39,819 nucleotides of DNA from Desulfobacter curvatus DSM 3379. Lineage in GTDB: Bacteria; Desulfobacterota; Desulfobacteria; Desulfobacterales; Desulfobacteraceae. Below the pieces are notes generated by a model, which worked only from the letters and a program-made list of their open reading frames with translations, ran no database searches and was not told the origin of the DNA. A program made the position numbers and the translations under genes. Location: NCBI RefSeq assembly GCF_000373985.1, contig NZ_KB893082.1, forward strand, positions 171 to 39,989, in the 5' to 3' direction. The stretch's first letter is position 1; the number at the start of each line of letters is the position of its first letter. Below, piece after piece: positions 9,144 to 15,951 of this stretch.

Positions 9144-10030
9144 ACTTTTACCTCCCCTGGTTCCATTTCATGGGCAAAGGCATCCTCAAAGATGGGCGTG
9201 AAGCTAATCTGTTCGGAACCGAATAGAGTGATATCGTCACGCTCAAGAATGAGGAGCGGCTTAATGGCCAGACGATCTTTCACCACCCCGATCCGGGTCG
9301 GCGTACTAACCAGGAGAGTAAAAATGCCGTCAAGATTTTCCAGGGCTAAATGCAGAGCTTCTTCCAGGGAATAGCCCTGGTCGCCAATGAGCCAGCCGAT
9401 ATATTGCGCCGCCATTTCTGAATCGTTCCGGGTCTTGAAGCGAATCCCTTTGCGCTCCAGAAACCGGCGCATATTGAAGTAATTGGTGAATTGGCCGTTA
9501 TGTACCAGAGACATTTGCGGTGCCAATGGCGATACAAAAGGGTGAGCCGCGTTGATATTCTCAGCACTTTCCGTAGCCAAGCGTACATGGCCTATGCCGT
9601 GGGTACTTTTTCGATTTCTGATAGTGTGGCAAGTCCTTAAATTTTTGGAAGTCCCCTGATCCTTAAAGACGCGAAGGCTGTCACCAATGGAGTGGACACA
9701 AAGGGCCGGTTCATTATTAATGGCTTGGTGAAGAGTTAGTATATCTGTATCCTTGATAATCAGCGAAGCATTATAAAAAGTGAAAATTCCTTTGCCCTGG
9801 TAACTGTCACTGTGTTCAATGGTGGCATATTGTTTAATGATGGACTCAAGTTTGTCCAAATACGAGGCATTGACCATGGTGGCTCGAAGCTGAACCAAAC
9901 CATTGGGCTCTTCGTATACAGCTACCCCGGTGGCGTCCATTCCCCGATGGCGGACGCAGTAAAGCATGTCTAAGAGATCACTGGCCAGAGCGTCAGATCC
10001 TCTGGAGATTATCCCGGCAATACCGCACAT
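9131..10030 (-). CDS. Class-II glutamine amidotransferase subunit (GlxB/MgsA-like)
   Basis: A 299-residue N-terminal-nucleophile glutaminase. The protein begins MCGIAGI, so Cys2 becomes the catalytic residue after methionine removal. HRGMDATGVAVY near residue 30, GIGHVRLATES near 145, AAHPF near 160, LVHNGQFTNY near 175 and NDSEMAAQYI near 200 are the expected class-II motifs. It matches GlxB and MgsA in length and replaces the N-terminal domain of GltB. It would release an amine or ammonia from a gamma-glutamyl amide and feed it to the synthase subunits. The retained Cys2 and NG motif argue that it is catalytically active. Confidence 0.85.
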   Translation of the reverse strand: MCGIAGIISRGSDALASDLLDMLYCVRHRGMDATGVAVYEEPNGLVQLRATMVNASYLDKLESIIKQYATIEHSDSYQGKGIFTFYNASLIIKDTDILTLHQAINNEPALCVHSIGDSLRVFKDQGTSKNLRTCHTIRNRKSTHGIGHVRLATESAENINAAHPFVSPLAPQMSLVHNGQFTNYFNMRRFLERKGIRFKTRNDSEMAAQYIGWLIGDQGYSLEEALHLALENLDGIFTLLVSTPTRIGVVKDRLAIKPLLILERDDITLFGSEQISFTPIFEDAFAHEMEPGEVKVWSI

Positions 10031-10090
10031 GATGTCTCCTTTTATGGAATATATTAGTATTTATGTTCTATTGAATTTGCCGTCATTCGC

Positions 10091-11425
10091 CTACATGTGG
10101 TAGGAATAATAATCAACTTCCCAGTCTGTCACATTTGTCCTGTATGCTTCCACTTCAGCCGTTTTCATTGATAAAAAGTTGTTGATCAGTGGAGATCCAA
10201 TCGCATCGTTCAGCACTTCATCTTTTTCCAGATTTTTCAATGAACGGTACAGGGATAGTGGCACATTTTTATAATGACCTTCATTTTCCCGATACAAATC
10301 CCCAAGAAATGGTTCACCAGGATCAAGTTTTTTCTTAATGCCATCAAGTCCGGAAATCAGTGCTGTCGCAAGGGCAAGATAGGGGTTGGCTGATGCACAG
10401 GCAGCACGCAACTCCACACGAGTGGCCTTGCCCCGTTCATCCGGAACACGGATATAGGTCGTGCGGTTATCTAACCCCCAACCTATGAAGTAAGGGGCAA
10501 AGGCATCCCGCATGAATCTCTTATACGAATTGGTGGTGGGGGCCAGAAAGGCGGTCATTCCTTCAGCATGACGGATTTGTCCAGCAATAAAGTGGCGCAT
10601 TAACGCACTCATTCCATATTTGTCAGTGGTGTCTTCAAAACAGTTTACTCCAGTTTTCAGATCGTCAAGGGAGAAGTGGATATGGAACCCTGATCCGCCT
10701 GCTTCGTTACTCGGTCTTCCCATAAAGGTAAAATGTAGATCATGCATATAGCCCAGTTCCTTACAAACATTTTTAAAAGTAAAACTCTGGTCCGCTTGAA
10801 CAAGGGCTTCGCTGTGTTTCCAGTTAAATTCATACTGGCCGGCAAAATACTCATTATTGTAATAGAGGACGTCAAAACCCATCTCTAAAAGATAGGATTG
10901 TAATTTTGACATGATTCCAAGAGGATCGGTTCGCGGAGAGGTCGTATACAATGTACCTTCGCTGTCGGCGTAGGGTTCTAAACCATTCTCGCCTTGTCGG
11001 TAGATGTAAAACTCAAGTTCACTTGCAGCAATAGGACATAGGCCAAGCTCATTATATTGCTTGATCACACGCTTTAGCAACCAACGCGGCGATTGCGCAA
11101 ACGGCTCATCTTTTACATAGATATCTCCTATCATGCGTGCAGTTCCGTCAAGATAGGGAACAATGGTAAAAGTGTTTAGGTCAGGTATGATTTTCATGTC
11201 GCTATAGCTCACTTCATCAGCGACACCTGAGTCCTCAGAAATATCGTTGTTGAGCATAACGGCAAAGACGACCTGGGAGCTGGTTATGCCTTCTTCAATA
11301 ATTTCGTCAATTCTATTGGCAGGTAGCGATTTATTTCTAGAAACACCATGCAAATCCGGAAACTCGACTCGGATAGTATGGATATCTTTTTCTTTAATTA
11401 TTTTTTTTATTGTCTGTTTGTCCAT
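10091..11425 (-). CDS. Glutamine-synthetase-family ligase, probable gamma-glutamyl-amine ligase
   Basis: A 444-residue GS fold enzyme with the catalytic set intact by hand alignment: the metal ligands E136 and E138 (SELEFY), E192 and E199 (NEYFAGQYEF), H248 (GSGFHIHF), R321 (DNRTT), and E338 with R340 (RVELR before ANPYL). The flap glutamate of classical glutamine synthetase (in the YEAP motif), which helps bind and deprotonate ammonium, is replaced by F309 (AFAP). PuuA-, IpuC- and GmaS-type ligases that use alkyl amines likewise lack it. With a permease, amidotransferase and dehydrogenase in the same cluster, glutamate plus ATP plus an amine is the likely reaction. Ammonia as substrate is not excluded. 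Confidence 0.78.
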   Translation of the reverse strand: MDKQTIKKIIKEKDIHTIRVEFPDLHGVSRNKSLPANRIDEIIEEGITSSQVVFAVMLNNDISEDSGVADEVSYSDMKIIPDLNTFTIVPYLDGTARMIGDIYVKDEPFAQSPRWLLKRVIKQYNELGLCPIAASELEFYIYRQGENGLEPYADSEGTLYTTSPRTDPLGIMSKLQSYLLEMGFDVLYYNNEYFAGQYEFNWKHSEALVQADQSFTFKNVCKELGYMHDLHFTFMGRPSNEAGGSGFHIHFSLDDLKTGVNCFEDTTDKYGMSALMRHFIAGQIRHAEGMTAFLAPTTNSYKRFMRDAFAPYFIGWGLDNRTTYIRVPDERGKATRVELRAACASANPYLALATALISGLDGIKKKLDPGEPFLGDLYRENEGHYKNVPLSLYRSLKNLEKDEVLNDAIGSPLINNFLSMKTAEVEAYRTNVTDWEVDYYSYHM

Positions 11426-11569
11426 GTTTATTCCCTTTTCTTTCTTAATGAGAGCCGTTGTCGGCAGTGATATTGTTTTGAGTGTCAGTCAATCCATACA
11501 CAGTCCACCCAAAACACAACAACTTTGTTAAAAAATATCTTACATTTATGTGCTATACTTAACATGTAG

Positions 11570-11604
11570 TTTCATATTATTCAACTTTTTTTCATATTAT
11601 GAAA
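11570..11604. promoter_or_regulatory. Palindrome and direct repeat upstream of the cluster A ligase gene
   Basis: TTTCATATTATGAAA (11590-11604) is a perfect palindrome with 7-base arms around one central base. Its left half, TTTCATATTAT, also occurs at 11570-11580, giving an 11-base direct repeat at 20 bp period, about two helical turns. The site sits in the 196 bp gap between the unknown 184-residue gene and the ligase start. On the minus strand a possible -35 (TTGAAT) overlaps the left copy. It looks like a cooperative operator for an internal promoter; the cluster's XRE-cupin regulator is one candidate ligand. Confidence 0.4.
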
Positions 11605-11621
11605 TATTTTGAATGGATCAA

Positions 11622-12176
11622 CTAATTCCATGTCTGATGTGCAAGTTCGATAATACCACTAAGCCGCTCCATTACTCGTGCCGTTACAGGTGCTTGTTCG
11701 GGTGGAAATGCAACTGCATATTTTACTGGGGGGAAAGACAGGAAAGCTAAACCGCCACCATACGGGGTTAATTTTATATTCAGCTTTCCCTCGGCAGTCG
11801 TTATAACCAAATCCGTCAGATCCAGTTTACGCAAGTCTGCACGAAGTGATTTATCGGTGTTTAGCATTTGAGTAAGTAACGCTCCATAACTCGTTTTGAA
11901 TTTGCAAACAAAGCGAGTATTGCTGTAATGCACTGAAAAGACATCATTTATAGTTATTTCTTTTTGCAAATAAAAATGAATCAATACCGTTCCGCCAAGC
12001 CACTGTTGTTTTTTGGTGAAGGTTATCCGCAACCCGGTTATTGATTGAGGAAGCTCTGTGAATTCTACCTCTCCGGAATCTGTCATCTCAATGTCACCCC
12101 AGAGCGGAATAAAATATCGGGATGTTGATAGAATAGCGTTGCCGGCTCTATCCAACAGTTTTGAATTGCTTTTCAT
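11622..12176 (-). CDS. Unknown 184-residue protein coupled to PII
   Basis: I do not recognise this family. The sequence has no signal peptide, membrane segment or cysteine pair, and looks like a mixed alpha/beta soluble protein. A central beta-rich stretch (GLRITFTKKQQWLGGTVLIH) is followed near residue 130 by KLNIKLTPYGGGLAFLSFPP, a glycine-rich turn into a hydrophobic strand. Its ATG overlaps the stop of the upstream PII gene by 4 bp, so the two are translationally coupled. A function in PII signalling or in regulating the permease or ligase is likely from context only. A 196 bp regulatory-looking gap separates it from the ligase gene. Confidence 0.7.
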   Translation of the reverse strand: MKSNSKLLDRAGNAILSTSRYFIPLWGDIEMTDSGEVEFTELPQSITGLRITFTKKQQWLGGTVLIHFYLQKEITINDVFSVHYSNTRFVCKFKTSYGALLTQMLNTDKSLRADLRKLDLTDLVITTAEGKLNIKLTPYGGGLAFLSFPPVKYAVAFPPEQAPVTARVMERLSGIIELAHQTWN

Positions 12177-12502
12177 GCTTCAATATCCTGTTGACCGGAA
12201 CGTATTGTGTAAGCCTCTGCTACAGGGAGAACAAAAACACGACCGTCACCATGGTTGCCGTCTTCTGTGCGTGCAGCATCTATGATAGCCTTGACAACGG
12301 CATCTTTTTGCGAGGCATCTACCATGGTAAAAATCATTTCTTTAGGCAGATCTTTATAATTAATATTACCTACCTTAAGGCCACACTGCTTGCCGCGGCC
12401 AATGACAGGAAATTTGGTGAGCGCCTGAACACCAATGGCGGAAAGCGCTTCGGTTACGTGAAGCATTTTTTCAGGTCTAATGATTGATTGAATGAGATAC
12501 AT
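12173..12502 (-). CDS. PII family nitrogen regulator, NifI1-like
   Basis: A 109-residue PII protein. The N-terminus (IRPEK) and C-terminus (YTIRSGQQ) are typical of the family. The T-loop reads TKFPVIGRGKQCGLKVG, then NYKDLPKEM, which is the NifI1 pattern rather than the GlnB/GlnK pattern: the uridylylation-site motif YRGAEY is absent. The B-loop (TEDGNHGDGRVFV) is two residues longer than the usual TGKIGDGKIFV. NifI proteins normally sit beside nifH, but no nitrogenase gene is in the window. Located between the permease and the unknown 184-residue gene, it may sense 2-oxoglutarate/ADP and control the permease or ligase. Good AGGAG ribosome binding site. Confidence 0.88.
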   Translation of the reverse strand: MYLIQSIIRPEKMLHVTEALSAIGVQALTKFPVIGRGKQCGLKVGNINYKDLPKEMIFTMVDASQKDAVVKAIIDAARTEDGNHGDGRVFVLPVAEAYTIRSGQQDIEA

Positions 12503-12612
12503 ATTTCTCTCCTATAGTAATTGATACGGTATTCAACAAGCTGTCTTCTGTTTTGATCTGTGAAAACAAGCTTTCAGCATGTAAAAGCGTGCATGAGTAT
12601 ATGTGTTACTTT

Positions 12613-14079
12613 TTATGCCTGTTCCACCACGGGCTGAGTTACAATTGGGTTTATGGCAAAAGTGGCAGGGATGCCGTCTTTGAACTGTTGTTTTTCAACA
12701 AGCCCCCACTCTTCCTGCGCATCTTTCATAGAAAGCGGCTTGAATAAAGGCTCCTTTATTACAAAATGTAACCAGAAAAAGGCATATGCGATGGTCAGGA
12801 TAAACATCAAGCCCACGATTGTAAAAATATCACTTTCCATTTCCGGAACCGGAGCAACATGAATGACGGCGTATACGATGCCCAGAGAACCAATAACTTG
12901 AGGGATTGGATACAAGGGTGTTTTATAGGGTCTTCGGGTATGAGGGCAACGAATACGCAGAATGATCACATTAATATGGGCGACGATGTACGTGAACAAC
13001 CAAGAACAGCAGGCAGATAGGATGTAGATAATAATATTGGGGGCCTCATGGATTCCACCGAAAAAAAAGGCTCCTATCGCACCTGCGAAAACCAATGTGC
13101 CAATCCATGGCGTACGAAAACGGGGATGGATAATTCGAAAAAAACCAGGCAATTCATTACTTATCGCCATTCCGTAAAGCATTCTTGGCACCACACTTAT
13201 GACGGTGTTCAGAGTGCTTGCACTGGCTAAAATTGAAACAATTGCAATCCAGATCATGCCAGGACGCCCTAAAACTGCAAGAGCCATATCAACATGGGGA
13301 TGGTTTGAACTTGCAAGTTGCTCTGCCGGTACATACTTCAGGGAAGCAAAGCCATAAATAAGATTGACCGCAAAAATTGCAATGAGTCCGTAAAACATTG
13401 CTCGGGGAATATTTTTTTCAGGTTTTTTTGTCTCTTGGGCCATAGGCGTTACATATTCGATGCCGATGTACAGCCAGATGGCCAGGGCTGTCATGCCAAA
13501 CACGCCAACCCCCAAGGGATTAAAAGGGCCCTGGGGGATCTCGGGGGCAGGAAGCGCTCCAATACCTGTCAAGCCTATGAAGCCAAGAATAGTCATTGAG
13601 CCCATCATGGACATTGTAAAAAAGATTTGCAGTTTGGCAAAGATATCGACACCGATAACGTTTGTGATAGTGAGGATACAGAGCATAATTCCACCCCAAA
13701 CCACCGGAGGAATGCCGGGGATAAAGGTCTCGGTGATAACATCTCCGGCAACAGCCATTTCCGCTGGAATTGCCAGAAGCATTGGAATGACATAACCGAG
13801 AAAAACAGCCGCCATTGCCGGCAAAGCACCCAAGGTAACCTTAGTGTACGAACGAATGCCACCGACATGCGGCATCATACAGGCCAGTTCCGCGAAACTT
13901 TGTGCAGAAAAAAGCTGCAAAAACCAAGCAGAAACCATGGCAATAACAAAACCGCCTCCTGCTAAACCCATTCCTTGCCCTAGTGAAACCAAAGTGCTTG
14001 CTGCAACCACCAGTCCTACTGCCACAGAAAAACACGACCAAAACCCAAGCGTTTTCTTGAGCTGTACATTCTTTGTCAT
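12613..14079 (-). CDS. APC-superfamily amino-acid/amine permease
   Basis: A 488-residue inner-membrane protein with about 12 hydrophobic segments. The opening KKTLGFWSCFSVAVGLVVA contains the substrate-binding bend of the APC fold, and later segments fit polyamine/amino-acid permeases. The start has a strong AGGAGGT site. It is the first structural gene downstream of the XRE-cupin regulator and upstream of the PII gene. The arrangement resembles the putrescine-utilisation set PuuP-PuuR-PuuA, so an amine or amine-derived amino acid is a plausible cargo. The substrate cannot be read from the sequence. Confidence 0.85.
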   Translation of the reverse strand: MTKNVQLKKTLGFWSCFSVAVGLVVAASTLVSLGQGMGLAGGGFVIAMVSAWFLQLFSAQSFAELACMMPHVGGIRSYTKVTLGALPAMAAVFLGYVIPMLLAIPAEMAVAGDVITETFIPGIPPVVWGGIMLCILTITNVIGVDIFAKLQIFFTMSMMGSMTILGFIGLTGIGALPAPEIPQGPFNPLGVGVFGMTALAIWLYIGIEYVTPMAQETKKPEKNIPRAMFYGLIAIFAVNLIYGFASLKYVPAEQLASSNHPHVDMALAVLGRPGMIWIAIVSILASASTLNTVISVVPRMLYGMAISNELPGFFRIIHPRFRTPWIGTLVFAGAIGAFFFGGIHEAPNIIIYILSACCSWLFTYIVAHINVIILRIRCPHTRRPYKTPLYPIPQVIGSLGIVYAVIHVAPVPEMESDIFTIVGLMFILTIAYAFFWLHFVIKEPLFKPLSMKDAQEEWGLVEKQQFKDGIPATFAINPIVTQPVVEQA

Positions 14080-14138
14080 TACAAACCTCCTAAACGATAC
14101 ATTGTATATTAGCTATCGCTCTATTTGTTTAACATTCT

Positions 14139-14156
14139 TGTAATAAATTCATTACA
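14139..14156. promoter_or_regulatory. Candidate operator upstream of the permease gene
   Basis: TGTAATAAATTCATTACA is an 18-base inverted repeat with only one mismatched base pair between its arms. It lies 60 bp upstream of the permease start, where it would cover or flank a promoter (minus strand TTAAAC, 18 bp, TATACA is possible at about 14135 to 14106). It is well placed as the target of the neighbouring XRE-cupin repressor. Confidence 0.4.
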
Positions 14157-14677
14157 TATTTGATGTGTTCTTATCACACCCCCTATTTGCATGCAAATGA
14201 TTTTTAATTATATTCAATAAAATTTCTTCCGAAGAAAACTTCGAGCGTATATTTTTAGGCTCATGTTGCGTTTCAGGGTTGTGTAGGCGTATAGGGTGAA
14301 TTTTTCCACCTAATCCATCATAATAAGCCATTGGTAGGTATTTTCCGGAGGGAGAACCATGAGTCGGATTATGCCTCATATGAAATATTGTTGGCAGTTG
14401 ATTTCTTATATTTCAGTAAAGGGCATTGACGACTCTGGCTTTAATTTTTCCAGAATATCCCAAATAAAACTGGCTAGTTATGGGATCATAATGAATAGCA
14501 CCAACGATAAAAAAATCTTATGAAAAAAAGTTGAACTGGAGAGAAGGGCAAGCTATGTATTGTGGAGTTGTGGAGCGGTGGAGCGAAACCGGCTTGAGTA
14601 TGGCCCAAAAAGCATTATGATTAGAAATTTTAGCCTTTGGTTTCGCACTATTGAATTTTTACTTTTAAAACAAACAT
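14157..14677. other. Intergenic region upstream of the permease
   Basis: About 520 bp without a confident gene. A 75-codon minus-strand frame (14152-14379) has no ribosome binding site and no family character, and its end overlaps the candidate operator. Apart from the possible IS66 remnant, the region is AT-rich spacer. Confidence 0.3.
14528..14620 (+). mobile_element. Possible IS66 TnpA-like remnant
   Basis: A 30-codon frame reads KLNWREGQAMYCGVVERW followed by SETGLSMAQKAL and a stop. The W-x(n)-V-E-x-W-x-x-[ST]-G-L-S pattern is the N-terminal hallmark of IS66 accessory protein TnpA. No downstream TnpB/TnpC or terminal repeats were seen, so this would be a decayed fragment. The match is short and may be chance. 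Confidence 0.3.
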
Positions 14678-14692
14678 ACCCGCATAGCGGGT
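14668..14692 (-). terminator. Probable rho-independent terminator of the XRE-cupin gene
   Basis: ACCCGC-ATA-GCGGGT (14678-14692) forms a perfect 6 bp GC-rich stem with a 3-base loop. Read on the minus strand, it is followed by ATGTTTGTTTT. It lies about 100 bp past the regulator stop. Confidence 0.5.
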
Positions 14693-14789
14693 AGTATGAG
14701 GATGCCCCCCAAAAAAAGGAGGTAGATGGGAAAAACCCTAAAGAACCTATTTAAAAGGATAGTGTTTCCGGCCTTGCTTTCCGCAGGTA

Positions 14790-15392
14790 CTATTCCGCAT
14801 TGCTTCGTGATACTATAATAGATAAGAAGCGGATCGGGAGTTTTGTTAATTTTTTGGGGCCGTGGTATGCATTTGCATCAAATAACAAAGAATCTCCTGC
14901 CTTAAGATCGTAATTGTTATTTGAATGATCGTATTGAATTTCCCCTTCAAGAACATAAAGAAATTCAATCCCATCATGCTGGAAGAGCGGGTATACTTCT
15001 GATGCATCATCCAAGGTGATTAAATACGCTTCGACGGAAGCAAATTTTCCTGTTTTGTGCCCCAATGAGCGGTATTGATGTCCTGAGCCGGTGCCTCGCC
15101 TTTCTACCACAACGGCTGTCCCTTTCTTGACATGCTTGGCTTCGTAATTTTCTTCATATTTTTTGAAAAAACTGGTCACAGGTATATTAAGAGCCTTGGA
15201 GAGTGCTTGTAAAGTTGAAAGGGAGGGAGAGGTCGCTCCGTTTTCAATTTTTGAAAGCATACCGGGTGAAAGTTTGGCTATGTTAGCCAACTCGGAGAGC
15301 GTTAAATCCAATTTTCGTCGGAGCGATCGTATTTCCTTGCCAATTGCTACTTCAAGTGTTTTTTTCGATGGTGTAGTTTCTGTATTATCCAT
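14790..15392 (-). CDS. XRE-family transcriptional regulator with C-terminal cupin sensor (PuuR-like)
   Basis: A 200-residue two-domain regulator. Residues about 15-70 form a helix-turn-helix of the XRE type (LTLSELANIAKLSPGMLSKI, then SPSLSTLQALSKALN). Residues about 115-195 form a small cupin barrel (HDGIEFLYVLEGE, then KAGDSLLFDANAYHG). PuuR, which represses putrescine genes in E. coli, has the same plan and size. It is transcribed in the same direction as the permease operon, with a terminator-like hairpin and ~700 bp between them. The ATG at 15392 lacks a clear Shine-Dalgarno, so a slightly later start is possible. It probably responds to the cluster's substrate; the ligand is unknown. 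Confidence 0.85.
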   Translation of the reverse strand: MDNTETTPSKKTLEVAIGKEIRSLRRKLDLTLSELANIAKLSPGMLSKIENGATSPSLSTLQALSKALNIPVTSFFKKYEENYEAKHVKKGTAVVVERRGTGSGHQYRSLGHKTGKFASVEAYLITLDDASEVYPLFQHDGIEFLYVLEGEIQYDHSNNNYDLKAGDSLLFDANAYHGPKKLTKLPIRFLSIIVSRSNAE

Positions 15393-15427
15393 GTCTTTTT
15401 GGAGAGCTTTTTAATATTTTGTATTTT

Positions 15428-15467
15428 AAGTTAAGGCTTAGAGCTCAATAAGTAAAAACCTTAACTT
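15428..15467. promoter_or_regulatory. Inverted repeat upstream of the regulator gene
   Basis: AAGTTAAGG (15428-15436) and CCTTAACTT (15459-15467) are perfect 9-base inverted arms separated by 22 bp. They lie 36-75 bp upstream of the regulator start and on the minus strand flank a possible TTGAGC -35. The position suits autoregulation. Confidence 0.35.
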
Positions 15468-15951
15468 TGTTTTTTACCAAACGTTGCATTAAAAATCAGC
15501 AGGTGTAAATATGAACTATCCCAGTCAAGCGCTTCATAGTTTTTAATCAATTCTTAAGGTGCTGCTTTTAATAGGGCCCTGATTTATTTCGAAACAACAG
15601 TTTACCATAATGACAATAACCTTCTTCTTAATCAAATGCCAAAATACTCGAATACATTTATCAAACTCGGTTGTTTTTCCGCAATGCTTTTTCAAAAAAT
15701 ATTACTTTTCGATTAGCCTTGTTGCCAAACATTTTGATCCCTTATTAAGCTTTCGGTTCTGATATATATGTATACGGTTTCGGAATTTTTAAAGAAAGGG
15801 AGTCCTTGGTAAGGGGTAGCAGGTAGGGCTCAAGCCGGGCATCTTTTCTCAGACTGTGCCCTAAAAGTTCGTAGTTGTGGCCGGTCCGAATTGTGGGCCC
15901 TATCCATGGCCCGCATTACCAAGGGCCCTGGGTATGTTTTATCTGTAAATA
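15468..15951. other. Intergenic region, no gene seen
   Basis: About 480 bp between the type III ligase gene and the regulator. The first 300 bp are AT-rich. The 15790-15950 part is GC-richer with several GGGCCC boxes, but no convincing terminator, RNA gene or conserved open frame was found. Confidence 0.3.

Noticed and set aside
7135..10030. Plain bacterial NADPH glutamate synthase (GltBD)
   Set aside because: Subunits are split as in GlxBCD/MgsABC, the cysteine motif differs, and no GltD-type NADPH subunit is encoded; the alpha dehydrogenase subunit has a BFD-like C-terminus and HcnB pattern instead.
14152..14379. 75-codon minus-strand frame upstream of the permease
   Set aside because: No ribosome binding site, no recognisable motif, and its end overlaps the candidate operator of the permease promoter.
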